This document shows, one piece after another, positions 18,188 through 29,572 of a DNA stretch of 64,000 nt (the first letter of the stretch is position 1; each line of letters starts with the position of its first letter). The stretch comes from Burkholderiales bacterium. GTDB taxonomy: Bacteria > Pseudomonadota > Gammaproteobacteria > Burkholderiales > Burkholderiaceae_C. The position numbers and the translations under genes were made by a program. Below the pieces are notes generated by a model that was not told the DNA's origin, ran no database searches, and saw nothing but the letters and a program-made list of their open reading frames with translations. Location: NCBI GenBank assembly GCA_028868995.1, contig JAGWTH010000015.1, positions 1-64,000 on the forward strand, written 5' to 3'.

Positions 18188-19834
18188 CTAGACGTCGATG
18201 GCCGTGGCCGACCCGGCCTGCTTGCGCAGCTCGAACTTCTGGATCTTGCCGGTGGAGGTCTTGGGCAGTTCGCCGAACACGATGGCCTTCGGCACCTTGA
18301 AGCCCGCGAGGTGCTTCCTGCAGTGCGCGACGAGGTCCTCGGGCGTGACGCTGGAGCCGGGCTTCAGCTCCACGAAGGCACAGGGCGTCTCGCCCCACTT
18401 GGGATCGGGACGGGCCACCACCGCCGCCGCCAGCACCGCCGGGTGCCGGTACAGCACGTCCTCCACCTCGATCGAGGAGATGTTCTCGCCGCCGGAGATG
18501 ATGATGTCCTTGCTGCGGTCCTTGATCTTGATGTAGCCGTCCGGGTACTGCACCGCCAGGTCCCCGGTGTGGTACCAGCCGCCGGCGAAGGCCTCCTGGG
18601 TGGCCTTGGGGTTCTTCAGGTAGCCCTTCATCACGATGTTGCCGCGGAACATGATCTCGCCCATGGTCTCGCCGTCCCAGGGCACCGGCTGCAGCGTCTG
18701 CGGGTCCAGCACCCGGGCGCTGCGCTGCAGGTGGTAGCGCACGCCCTGGCGGGCGTTCAGGCGGGCGCGCTCGCCGATGTCCAGGCCCTCCCACTCCTCG
18801 TGCTTCGCGCAGGCGGTGGCCGGGCCGTAGACCTCGGTCAGGCCGTACACGTGGGTGAGGTCGAAGCCCAGCTGCTCCATGCCCTCGATCAGCGAGGCCG
18901 GCGGCGCCGCGCCCGCCACCATGGCCTTGACGCCCTGGGGCAGGCCCTTCTTCAGCGCCTCCGGCGCGTTCACCAGCATGCCGTGCACGATGGGCGCGCC
19001 GCAGTAGTGGGTCACGCCGTGCTCGCGGATCGCGTCGATCATCGCCTTGGCCTCGACCTTGCGCAGGCACACGTTCACACCGGCGCGCGCGGCCACCGTC
19101 CAGGGGAAACACCAGCCGTTGCAGTGGAACATGGGCAGCGTCCACAGGTAGACCGGGTGCTTGGGCATGTCCCATTCGAGGATGTTGGACACGGCGTTGG
19201 TCGCCGCGCCGCGGTGGTGGTAGACCACGCCCTTGGGGTTGCCGGTGGTGCCGCTGGTGTAGTTCAGCGCGATCGCATCCCATTCGTCGGCCGGCAGCTC
19301 CCAGGCGAAGTCCGGGTCGCCGCCGGCGAGGAATTCCTCGTAGGTGGTGCTGCCGATGCGCTCGGCGGCGCCGGCGAACAGCGCGTCCTCGGCGTCGATC
19401 ACCAGCAGCGGCTGCGTGCCCTGGCGCTGCGCGATGGCCTTGCGCATCACCGGCGCGAATTCGGGATCCACGACCACCGCCCGGGCCTCCCCGTGATCGA
19501 GCATGAAGGCGATGGCCTCCGGGTCGAGCCGGGTGTTGAGCGTGTTAAGCACCGCCCCCGCCATCGGGATGCCAAAGTGCGCCTCCACCATGGGCGGGGT
19601 GTTGGGCAGCATCACGGCCACCGTGTCGCCCTGGCCCAGGCCGGCGCGCTGCAGGGCGCTGGCCAGGCGCCGGCAGCGCTCGTAGGTCTGGGCCCAGGTG
19701 CGGCGCAGCCCGCCGTGGACCACCGCCGTGCGCTGCGGATAGACCTCCGCCGCGCGCTCGAGGAAGGACAGGGGGGACAGGGGCGTGAAGTTCGCCTCGT
19801 TGCGGGGCAGGTCCTGGTCGAAAATGCGGGCCAT
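18188..19834 (-). CDS. Acyl-CoA synthetase (AMP-forming, medium/long-chain type)
   Basis: 548-residue ANL-superfamily adenylate-forming ligase that activates a carboxylic acid to its CoA thioester through an acyl-adenylate. Motifs in order: A3 YTSGTTGNPKGVVYHH, A5 VYGLTEVYGP, A7 GWYHTGDLAV, A8 KIKDRSKDIIISGGENIS, and the A10 lysine in PKTSTGKIQKFELR. It resembles the DmdB/fatty-acid CoA ligase subgroup, so substrates could be medium-chain fatty acids or methylmercaptopropionate; the exact acid is uncertain. It is divergent from dnaG with an 82-base gap. Confidence 0.9.
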   Translation of the reverse strand: MARIFDQDLPRNEANFTPLSPLSFLERAAEVYPQRTAVVHGGLRRTWAQTYERCRRLASALQRAGLGQGDTVAVMLPNTPPMVEAHFGIPMAGAVLNTLNTRLDPEAIAFMLDHGEARAVVVDPEFAPVMRKAIAQRQGTQPLLVIDAEDALFAGAAERIGSTTYEEFLAGGDPDFAWELPADEWDAIALNYTSGTTGNPKGVVYHHRGAATNAVSNILEWDMPKHPVYLWTLPMFHCNGWCFPWTVAARAGVNVCLRKVEAKAMIDAIREHGVTHYCGAPIVHGMLVNAPEALKKGLPQGVKAMVAGAAPPASLIEGMEQLGFDLTHVYGLTEVYGPATACAKHEEWEGLDIGERARLNARQGVRYHLQRSARVLDPQTLQPVPWDGETMGEIMFRGNIVMKGYLKNPKATQEAFAGGWYHTGDLAVQYPDGYIKIKDRSKDIIISGGENISSIEVEDVLYRHPAVLAAAVVARPDPKWGETPCAFVELKPGSSVTPEDLVAHCRKHLAGFKVPKAIVFGELPKTSTGKIQKFELRKQAGSATAIDV

Positions 19835-19916
19835 GGTCTCGTCTCCTGGATGTCGGGGCCTAGGTTAGTCCTTTTCCGCCCGGTGCAGAATCCGGGTGGA
19901 ACACGCAGCCCTCACC

Positions 19917-21770
19917 GTGGCCATCCCCCAGAACTTCATCCAGGAACTGCTCGCGCGCGCCGACATCGTCGAGATCGTCGGCCGCTACGTGCAGCTGAAG
20001 AAGGGCGGCGCCAACTTCCTGGGCCTGTGCCCCTTCCACGGCGAGAAGACGCCCTCCTTCACGGTGAGCCCCTCCAAGCAGTTCTACCACTGCTTCGGCT
20101 GCGGCAAGAACGGTAACGCCATCGGCTTTCTGATGGATTACGCCGGCATGAATTTCGTCGAGGCGGTGAAGGACCTGGCTGGCCAGTACGGCATGCAGGT
20201 ACCCGAGGACGACCGTTCCCCGGCCGATCGGGCGCGCGAGGCGGAGCAGCGCCAGAAGCAGGCGACGCTCACCGACGTCCTGGAGAAGGCGGGGGCGGCC
20301 TACCGCAAGCACCTGAAGGCTTCGCCCCGGGCCATCGCCTACCTCAAGGGCCGCGGCGTCTCCGGCGAGATCGCCAGGCAGTTCGGCCTGGGCTACGCGC
20401 CGGAGGGCTGGCGCACGCTGGCGAGCGTCTTCCCGGAGTACGACGACCCGCTGCTGGCCGAGAGCGGCCTGGTGATCGTGAACGAGGAGGACGGCAAGCG
20501 CTACGACCGCTTCCGCGACCGGATCATGTTCCCGATCCGCAACGTCAAGGGCGAGTGCATCGGCTTCGGCGGCCGGGTCCTCGGCGACGGGACGCCGAAA
20601 TACCTGAACTCGCCCGAGACCCCGGTCTTCAGCAAGGGCCGCGAGCTGTACGGCCTCTGGGAGGCCCGCAACGCCCTGCGCGAGCAAGGCTACGTGCTGG
20701 TGACCGAGGGCTACATGGACGTGATCGGCCTGGCGCAGCTGGGATTCCCCAACGCCGTGGCCACCCTGGGCACGGCGTGCACCACCGACCACGTGCAGAA
20801 GCTGTTCCGCTTCACCGACAACGTGGTGTTCAGCTTCGACGGCGACGCCGCCGGCCGGCGCGCCGCGCGCAAGGCCCTCGACGGTGCCCTGCCCTATGCC
20901 ACCGACGTGCGCACGGTGAAGTTCCTGTTCCTGCCGCCCGAGCACGACCCGGACAGCTACATCCGGGAATACGGGCAGGACGCCTTCGCCCGGTTCGTCC
21001 GGCAGGCGGTCCCCCTGAGCGAGTTCCTGATGGATGCCGCGGCGGAAGGCTGCGACCTCGGGACCGCGGAGGGCCGCTCCCGCATGGTGAGCAACGCCGG
21101 CCCGCTGTGGAAGCTGCTGCCCGAGGGGGCGCTGCGCAAGCAGCTGCTGGGCGCGATCGCCGAGCGGGCCCAGCTGGGGGAGCTCGACCTCCTGGAGCTC
21201 TGGGGCGTCGCCCGCGCGCAAGGCAAGCCCGCATCCCGGGGCGGCAAGGGCTCCGAGTCGCCTTACAAGCGGCGGGCCTACGGCGCCGGGACGCGGCATG
21301 CCATCAAGCCCAAGGCGATCGCGATGGCCGAGCACATCGGCCGCGCGGTGCTGCGCAATTCCCAGGCCTGGGATCTGCTCACCAACGAGGATCACCACGT
21401 CTTGTGCGAGCTGCAGTCGCCGCATGGCGACCTGTTCTCCTGGATCGACACCCGGTTCCACGAACATGGCGTGGAGCCCTGGGCGGTGCTGCAGCTGGGG
21501 ATCGATGGCCAGCCGTTCGCGGAACTCGCTGGCCGCCTGGTGGCCCTGGACGACCTTCAGCCAACCGGTCGGGCCCACGAGGTGGAAGAGGTCGACGAGG
21601 CGGCCCTGCGCCGGTCCATGGCCGCCATCCACCTCGACGCCCTCGCCGAGGAAATCGCACGGGTCGGAAAACTCCCGGCCTCGGACTCGGACCGGGTGGA
21701 ACGCCTGTACGAGCTCAGCCGAAAGCAGAAGGCGTTGCTGGAAGCGCAAAAACCGGGCGCCAAGGCTTGA
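19917..21770 (+). CDS. dnaG: DNA primase
   Basis: 617-residue primase making RNA primers at the replication fork. N-terminal CHC2 zinc motif (CPFHGEKTPSF ... CFGCG); the RNA-polymerase/TOPRIM core has VTEGYMDVIGL (catalytic Glu) and FSFDGDAAGRRAA (DxD metal site); the C-terminal domain binds DnaB helicase. The GTG at 19917 (MAIPQNFIQELLARADIVEIVG) is preferred over a GTG seven codons upstream because it matches the start usual in this order. It is followed by rpoD, as in the macromolecular synthesis operon, but rpsU is not upstream; instead a divergent acyl-CoA synthetase lies there. Confidence 0.96.
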   Translation: MAIPQNFIQELLARADIVEIVGRYVQLKKGGANFLGLCPFHGEKTPSFTVSPSKQFYHCFGCGKNGNAIGFLMDYAGMNFVEAVKDLAGQYGMQVPEDDRSPADRAREAEQRQKQATLTDVLEKAGAAYRKHLKASPRAIAYLKGRGVSGEIARQFGLGYAPEGWRTLASVFPEYDDPLLAESGLVIVNEEDGKRYDRFRDRIMFPIRNVKGECIGFGGRVLGDGTPKYLNSPETPVFSKGRELYGLWEARNALREQGYVLVTEGYMDVIGLAQLGFPNAVATLGTACTTDHVQKLFRFTDNVVFSFDGDAAGRRAARKALDGALPYATDVRTVKFLFLPPEHDPDSYIREYGQDAFARFVRQAVPLSEFLMDAAAEGCDLGTAEGRSRMVSNAGPLWKLLPEGALRKQLLGAIAERAQLGELDLLELWGVARAQGKPASRGGKGSESPYKRRAYGAGTRHAIKPKAIAMAEHIGRAVLRNSQAWDLLTNEDHHVLCELQSPHGDLFSWIDTRFHEHGVEPWAVLQLGIDGQPFAELAGRLVALDDLQPTGRAHEVEEVDEAALRRSMAAIHLDALAEEIARVGKLPASDSDRVERLYELSRKQKALLEAQKPGAKA

Positions 21771-21786
21771 AATTTCCGGGCGCCCC

Positions 21787-21792
21787 TATAAT
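21787..21792 (+). promoter_or_regulatory. -10 element of the rpoD promoter just after the dnaG stop
   Basis: Perfect TATAAT 16 bases after the dnaG stop codon. TTGAAA overlaps the dnaG stop at 21767-21772 but leaves only 14 bases of spacer, so the -35 contact is uncertain. The rpoD leader would be about 215 bases, GC rich and without an open frame I can support. Confidence 0.55.
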
Positions 21793-22013
21793 GTAGGGTT
21801 TGCTGGCGGCAAGAGCGACAGCAGCACCTCCGGACCGGCCGGCCCTCACGCACGAGCGGCGCCCCCCAGCGGGCATAGGCCACATCACCGCAAGGGCTGC
21901 ACACCAAATGATCGCCCACCCATCTTGCCCCTGAGGCGGCCCTCGTCCGGCCGCCCGACCCGCGCCGGGTTTCGTGGCGCATTTGTCTATCCGCAGTCCT
22001 TTACCGAGGTCGT

Positions 22014-24377
<2,364 letters not shown>

Positions 24378-24380
24378 TCC

Positions 24381-24453
24381 CGTCACTCCCGCGCAAGCGG
24401 GGGACGTTACGTCATCCCTGCGTGAGGAGCGTAGCGTACGTGGGGATCCAAGG
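24381..24453. repeat. REP-like palindromic units downstream of rpoD
   Basis: Two palindromic units. 24381-24406 folds as CCCGC-GCAA-GCGGG inside flanking CGTC/GACG. 24411-24453 starts GTCATCCCTGCG and ends TGGGGATCCAAGG with an inner hairpin (AGCGTAGCGT). The ends match the dispersed GTCATTCCCGC...GCGGGAATCCAAGG repeats common between genes in Comamonadaceae genomes. Confidence 0.65.
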
Positions 24454-24461
24454 CGTTCAGA

Positions 24462-24485
24462 AAGCCGCCCACCGGGCGGCTTTTT
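24462..24485 (+). terminator. Rho-independent terminator after rpoD
   Basis: Nine-base perfect stem AAGCCGCCC/GGGCGGCTT with a three-base loop and a run of five T. It is embedded between two oppositely oriented REP-like units. Confidence 0.9.
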
Positions 24486-24494
24486 CCTTGGAAG

Positions 24495-25656
<1,162 letters not shown>

Positions 25657-25668
25657 GCGCGCTGGGGC

Positions 25669-25695
25669 GGTGGGGTGCGGGCTTCGCCGCTCACC
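25669..25695. terminator. Hairpin between convergent genes
   Basis: GGTGGGG ... GCTCACC forms an imperfect hairpin closed by CTTC between the FAD oxidoreductase and the convergent LigB-like gene. There is no T run. A shorter relative of the same element lies at 39185-39206, also between convergent genes. Confidence 0.4.
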
Positions 25696-25701
25696 GCCAC
25701 C

Positions 25702-26538
25702 CTAAGCCAGCGCCTCCAGCGCCATCATGCCCGCCGCCGTGTTGGAGATCGGGATGTGGTAGTTGGTGTGGACCTTGCGCACCGGGCCGGAGACGGCGCC
25801 GCGGGTGGCGAGCCACATCACCAGTTCCACGCCCTGGGTGCCGGTCTTCTCCACCAGCTCGTGGATGCTGTACTGGGTCGCCCACTCGGGGTCGTTCACC
25901 AGGCTGTCCATGAACTTCAGGTCGAAGGGCTTGTTGATGAAGCCGGCGCGCTCGCCGTCCAGCTGGTGCGAGAGGCCACCGGTGCCGATCACCACGACCT
26001 TCTTGTCGCCGTCCCAGGAGCGGATGGCCTCGCCCACCGCCTGGCCCAGCGCGTAGCAGCGGCGCGCGCTGGGCAGCGGGAACTGCACGGTGTTGATGCA
26101 GATCGGCACCGTGGTCACCGGGATGCCCTCGGGCCAGAACAGCTTCAGAGGCAGCGTGAAGGCGTGGTCGACCAGCATCTCCTGGCAGGTGGTGATGTCG
26201 AATTCCTTTTCCACCAGGTGCTCGATGATGTGCCAGGACAGGTCCGGCTGGCCCCGGAAGGGCGGCAGCGTCGGGATGCCCCAGCCCTCGTCCGCGTTGC
26301 GGTACTCGGGCGCGGCGCCCACCGCGAAGGTGGGCATCTTGTCCAGGAAGAAGTTCAGGCCGTGGTCGTTGTAGAAGACGACGGCGATGTCGGGCTTGAC
26401 CTCGTCCAGCCATTTGTGCACCGGCAGGAAGCCGTCGAAGAAGGGCTTCCAGTAGGGCTCGCCCTGCAGCCCCTTGGCGATGGCGCCGCCGATGGCGGGC
26501 ACGTGGGAGGTGGTGAGGCCACCAACGATTCTGGCCAT
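25702..26538 (-). CDS. Class III extradiol dioxygenase, catalytic (LigB-like) subunit, first copy
   Basis: 278-residue LigB-superfamily Fe(II) dioxygenase that opens a dihydroxylated aromatic ring next to the diol. The metal ligands are recognisable: H12 ([10 protein letters not shown]), H59 (YNDHGLNFF) and the Glu in TQGVELVMW; the acid-base His lies in GTGGLSHQL. The small LigA-like subunit is encoded immediately upstream (26574-26933) with a 35-base gap. It differs clearly from the protocatechuate LigB-like gene at 54663 while keeping the same motifs, so it may have another substrate such as gallate, 3-O-methylgallate or a related catechol. Confidence 0.85.
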   Translation of the reverse strand: MARIVGGLTTSHVPAIGGAIAKGLQGEPYWKPFFDGFLPVHKWLDEVKPDIAVVFYNDHGLNFFLDKMPTFAVGAAPEYRNADEGWGIPTLPPFRGQPDLSWHIIEHLVEKEFDITTCQEMLVDHAFTLPLKLFWPEGIPVTTVPICINTVQFPLPSARRCYALGQAVGEAIRSWDGDKKVVVIGTGGLSHQLDGERAGFINKPFDLKFMDSLVNDPEWATQYSIHELVEKTGTQGVELVMWLATRGAVSGPVRKVHTNYHIPISNTAAGMMALEALA

Positions 26539-26573
26539 GTCGATTGTTCCTGTTGTAGTGTCGTCGACGGGGA

Positions 26574-26933
26574 TCAGGCTGCCAGCCGCGCGGGCTGCTC
26601 GTTCTGGCGCACCAGGCGCGCCTTGAATTCGTCCTTCGTCATGCCGGTCTGCGCCGCGCCCAGGTCCTGCACGTCCAGGCCCAGGATGCCGGCGAACTTG
26701 GCCAGGTAGTAGACGTTGCCGCCGGCGGCGATCAGGCCCAGAACGTCGCGCTTGCGGATCGCCTCGGCCTGCTGCGGGTTCAGGCCGTACTGGCGCATGT
26801 AGCCCTCCTCGTCCGCCCTGAAGGCGTCGCGGTTGGCCTTGTCGTTGAACGAGAAGCACATGCGGTTGAGGGCATAGCCCTTGAGCGCCTGGGCCCCGTC
26901 GAAGATCGTGGTGCCAGGGATGTCCTGTTCCAT
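26574..26933 (-). CDS. Class III extradiol dioxygenase, small (LigA-like) subunit, first copy
   Basis: 119-residue helical subunit of the LigA family, which caps the active site of LigB-type dioxygenases. Family features: [24 protein letters not shown] near the N-terminus in pieces, and AAGGNVYYLAKFAGILGLDVQDLGA in the second half, where the small subunit contacts the substrate. Encoded directly before its LigB-like partner and divergent from the MhpA-like monooxygenase, with a 187-base shared promoter region. Confidence 0.85.
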   Translation of the reverse strand: MEQDIPGTTIFDGAQALKGYALNRMCFSFNDKANRDAFRADEEGYMRQYGLNPQQAEAIRKRDVLGLIAAGGNVYYLAKFAGILGLDVQDLGAAQTGMTKDEFKARLVRQNEQPARLAA

Positions 26934-26983
26934 GAGGGAGTCTCCTTGTCGGCCGAGTATGGGATTGCGCCTCTCGCGTCCCT

Positions 26984-27060
26984 CTGACCCAGGTCAAGGT
27001 TTGGCTGCATGTTGATCCGGATCAAGGTTCCTGCGATTACGTTTAGTGAAACGCATTACG
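26984..27060. promoter_or_regulatory. Divergent regulatory region with FNR-like boxes and a palindrome
   Basis: Between the LigA-like gene and the MhpA-like gene. A perfect FNR-type box TTGATCCGGATCAA lies at 27012-27025 and a related one CTGACCCAGGTCAA at 26984-26997, centres 28 bases apart. Further on, CGTTTAGTGAAACG (27040-27053) is a palindrome flanked by two ATTACG direct repeats (27036-27041 and 27055-27060). The last elements could be operators of a pathway-specific regulator (IclR or MarR type); none is encoded nearby. Confidence 0.5.
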
Positions 27061-27120
27061 CAATAGTAAATTCCGGCGCCACGGTTGCCGCATGCCGCAA
27101 CCCTCAAGGAGACGCGCCCC

Positions 27121-28782
27121 ATGGGGACCTACACCTATCCCCGCTTCCCTTACACCCCGCCCGGGGACCTGCGCAGCGAGCCGCCCCAGCGCCGGCCCCT
27201 GGTCGTGATCGGCGCCGGCCCGGTGGGCCTGGCCGCGGCCATCGACGCCCGCCTGCAGGGCCTGCCGGTGCTGCTGTTCGACGAGGACGACTCGGTCTCG
27301 GTCGGCTCGCGCGCCGTCTGCTACGCCAAGCGCGCGCTGGAGATCCTGGACCGCCTGGGCGTCGGCGACGAGGTGTGCGAACGCGGCGTCGGCTGGAACG
27401 TCGGCCGCACCTTCCTGCGCGAGCAGGAGGTCTACCGCTTCGACCTCGTGCCCGAGCCGGGCCACAAGCGCCCCGGCATGATCAACCTGCAGCAGTACCA
27501 CCTCGAGGAGGCGCTGGTGGCCCGGGCCCGGGCGCTCGGCGCGGACCTGCGCTGGAAGTACAAGGTGGTGTCGGTGCAGCCCGCCGCCGACCACGTGCGG
27601 CTGCAGGTGGAGACGCCCGACGGCGTGTTCGCGATCGAGGCCGACTGGCTGATCGCCGCCGACGGCGCCCGCTCCCCCACCCGCCGCATGCTGGGCCTGG
27701 ACGTGGACGGGCGCATCTTCATGGACCGCTTCCTGATCGCCGACGTGGTGATGCAGGCCGACTGGCCGGCCGAGCGCTGGCTGTGGTTCGACCCGCCCTT
27801 CCACCCGAACCAGACCGTGCTGCTGCACAAGCAGGCCGACAACGTCTGGCGCATCGACTTCCAGCTCGGGTGGGACGCCGACCCGGAGGAGGAGAGGAAG
27901 CCCGAGCGGGTGATCCCGCGCATCCGCGCCATGCTGGGCGACGCGCGCCCCTTCGAGCTGGAATGGGTCAGCATCTACACGTTCCAGTGCCGGCGGATGA
28001 AGGAGTTCCGGCACGGCCGCGTGCTGTTCGTGGGCGACGCCGCGCACCAGGTCTCGCCCTTCGGCGCCCGCGGCGCCAACTCCGGCTTCCAGGACACCGA
28101 CGACCTGCTGTGGAAACTCAGGCTGGTCATGTCCGGCCTGGCGCCCGCCTCGCTGCTGGACACCTACAGCGAGGACCGGGTCTACGCGGCCGACGAGAAC
28201 ATCATGAACTCGACGCGCTCCACCGACTTCATCACGCCCAAGAGCCGGGTGAGCAAGGCCTTCCGCAACGCGGTGCTGGACCTGGCGCGCGAGCAGCCTT
28301 TCGCCCGCAAGCTGGTCAACTCGGGCCGGCTGTCGGTGCCCAGCTACCTGGTGCATTCGCGCCTGAACACGCCCGACGCCGAGGCCTTCGAGGGCGACAT
28401 GGTGCCGGGCGCGCCCATGGCCGACGCGCCGGTCGACGTCGCGGGCCAGCCCGGCTGGCTGCTGGACCAGGTGGGCGGGCGCTTCGTGCTGCTGCTGTTC
28501 CTGAGCGACACCGGCAAGGTGACGCCGCAGTGGCGCGACCGCATCGCGACGCTGGCCCAGGGCGCCATCCCGGTGGAGACCGTGGTCGTCACGCCCGCCG
28601 GCGGCGAGCTGCCCGGGCTGCGCGTGCTGGCCGACCGCCAGGGTCTGGTGGCCGCCCGCTACGACGCCTCGGCCGGCGCGGCCTACCTGCTGCGTCCCGA
28701 CCAGCATGTGGCCGCCCGCTGGCGCACGTTCGAACCCGCCCACGTGCGCGCCGCCCTGGCCCGCGCCACCTGCAACGACTGA
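27121..28782 (+). CDS. FAD-dependent aromatic monooxygenase (MhpA-like)
   Basis: 553-residue class A flavoprotein hydroxylase of the FAD_binding_3 family, using NAD(P)H and O2 to hydroxylate a phenolic ring. Motifs: GAGPVGLAAA (dinucleotide), the DG motif in IAADGARSPTRRM, and the GD motif VLFVGDAAHQVSPFGARGAN. A thioredoxin-like C-terminal domain follows, as in MhpA and phenol hydroxylases. The ATG at 27121 has AAGGAG ten bases before it and is preferred to an upstream in-frame ATG at 27085. It heads an operon with a DUF2783 protein and a VOC protein, and is divergent from a LigAB-like dioxygenase, which suggests hydroxylation followed by ring opening. Substrate unknown. Confidence 0.88.
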   Translation: MGTYTYPRFPYTPPGDLRSEPPQRRPLVVIGAGPVGLAAAIDARLQGLPVLLFDEDDSVSVGSRAVCYAKRALEILDRLGVGDEVCERGVGWNVGRTFLREQEVYRFDLVPEPGHKRPGMINLQQYHLEEALVARARALGADLRWKYKVVSVQPAADHVRLQVETPDGVFAIEADWLIAADGARSPTRRMLGLDVDGRIFMDRFLIADVVMQADWPAERWLWFDPPFHPNQTVLLHKQADNVWRIDFQLGWDADPEEERKPERVIPRIRAMLGDARPFELEWVSIYTFQCRRMKEFRHGRVLFVGDAAHQVSPFGARGANSGFQDTDDLLWKLRLVMSGLAPASLLDTYSEDRVYAADENIMNSTRSTDFITPKSRVSKAFRNAVLDLAREQPFARKLVNSGRLSVPSYLVHSRLNTPDAEAFEGDMVPGAPMADAPVDVAGQPGWLLDQVGGRFVLLLFLSDTGKVTPQWRDRIATLAQGAIPVETVVVTPAGGELPGLRVLADRQGLVAARYDASAGAAYLLRPDQHVAARWRTFEPAHVRAALARATCND

Positions 28783-28792
28783 AAGGCCCGCC

Positions 28793-29017
28793 ATGCCGCT
28801 GCAACTCCAACCCCAGTTCCACGAACCGGGCCGGCGCTACTTCCGCGACTTCAGCCCCGGCGACGACTTCTACGAGGCGCTGATCGAGGCGCACCGCGAC
28901 CTGGACGACGAGCAGAGCGAGCGCATGAACGCGCGCCTGATCCTGCTGCTCGCCAACCACATCGGCGACATCGCCGTCCTGAAGGAGGCGCTGGCCATCG
29001 CCCGGCGCGACATCTGA
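28793..29017 (+). CDS. DUF2783 domain protein
   Basis: 74-residue protein matching the DUF2783 pattern (DFYEALIEAHRDLDDEQSE ... NARLILLLANHIGD). It is predicted to be mainly helical. It starts 10 bases after the monooxygenase stop and ends 9 bases before the VOC gene, so it is part of the same operon. No biochemical role is known; the association suggests a small accessory subunit or stabiliser of the flavin monooxygenase. Confidence 0.75.
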   Translation: MPLQLQPQFHEPGRRYFRDFSPGDDFYEALIEAHRDLDDEQSERMNARLILLLANHIGDIAVLKEALAIARRDI

Positions 29018-29026
29018 GAGGCCCCC

Positions 29027-29560
29027 ATGAACATCCGCAGGATCCACCACGTCGCCTACCGCTGCAAGGACGCCAGGGAAACCGTCGAGTGGTACGGCAG
29101 GCACCTGGGCATGAAGTTCGTGCTGGCGATCGCCGAGGACCAGGTGCCCTCCACCCACGAGCCCGACCCGTACATGCACGTGTTCCTCGACGCGGGCAAC
29201 GGCAACGTGCTGGCCTTCTTCGAGCTGCCGAATTCGCCCGCGATGGGCCGCGACACCAACACCCCCGCCTGGGTGCAGCACATCGCCTTCGAGGTGGGCA
29301 GCGTGCAGGAGCTGGAGGACACCAAGGCGAAGCTGGAGGCGGCCGGCATCCCCGTCGTCGGCATCACCGACCACACGATCTTCAAGTCGATCTATTTCCA
29401 CGACCCGAACGGGCACCGCGTGGAGCTGGCGGCCAACACCGGCACGCCCGACATGTTCCGGCGCCTCGACGAGGTGAAGGTCGCGATGCTGGAGGAATGG
29501 AGCCGCACGAGGCGCGCGCCGAAGCACGCGGCGTGGATGCACGAGAAGGAGTTCGCCTGA
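29027..29560 (+). CDS. VOC family protein (glyoxalase/extradiol-type fold)
   Basis: 177 residues with paired beta-alpha-beta-beta-beta modules of the vicinal oxygen chelate superfamily. Metal-ligand candidates are His in IHHVAYRCKD, the Glu in LAFFELPN, His in VQHIAFEV and the C-terminal Glu in HDPNGHRVELAANT. The charged tail after residue 140 (MLEEWSRTRRAPKHAAW) is an addition to the fold. Third gene of the monooxygenase operon, so it may process a ring-cleavage or hydroxylation product; it could itself be a one-domain type I extradiol dioxygenase or an isomerase/hydrolase. Confidence 0.8.
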   Translation: MNIRRIHHVAYRCKDARETVEWYGRHLGMKFVLAIAEDQVPSTHEPDPYMHVFLDAGNGNVLAFFELPNSPAMGRDTNTPAWVQHIAFEVGSVQELEDTKAKLEAAGIPVVGITDHTIFKSIYFHDPNGHRVELAANTGTPDMFRRLDEVKVAMLEEWSRTRRAPKHAAWMHEKEFA

Positions 29561-29572
29561 GCCCCGGGGCGG

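Noticed and set aside
19860-21749. Open frame antisense to dnaG
   Set aside because: Shadow frame; dnaG is complete with zinc and TOPRIM motifs on the plus strand.
21767-21772. TTGAAA as -35 for the rpoD promoter
   Set aside because: Spacer of 14 bases to TATAAT is too short for sigma-70; only the -10 was annotated.
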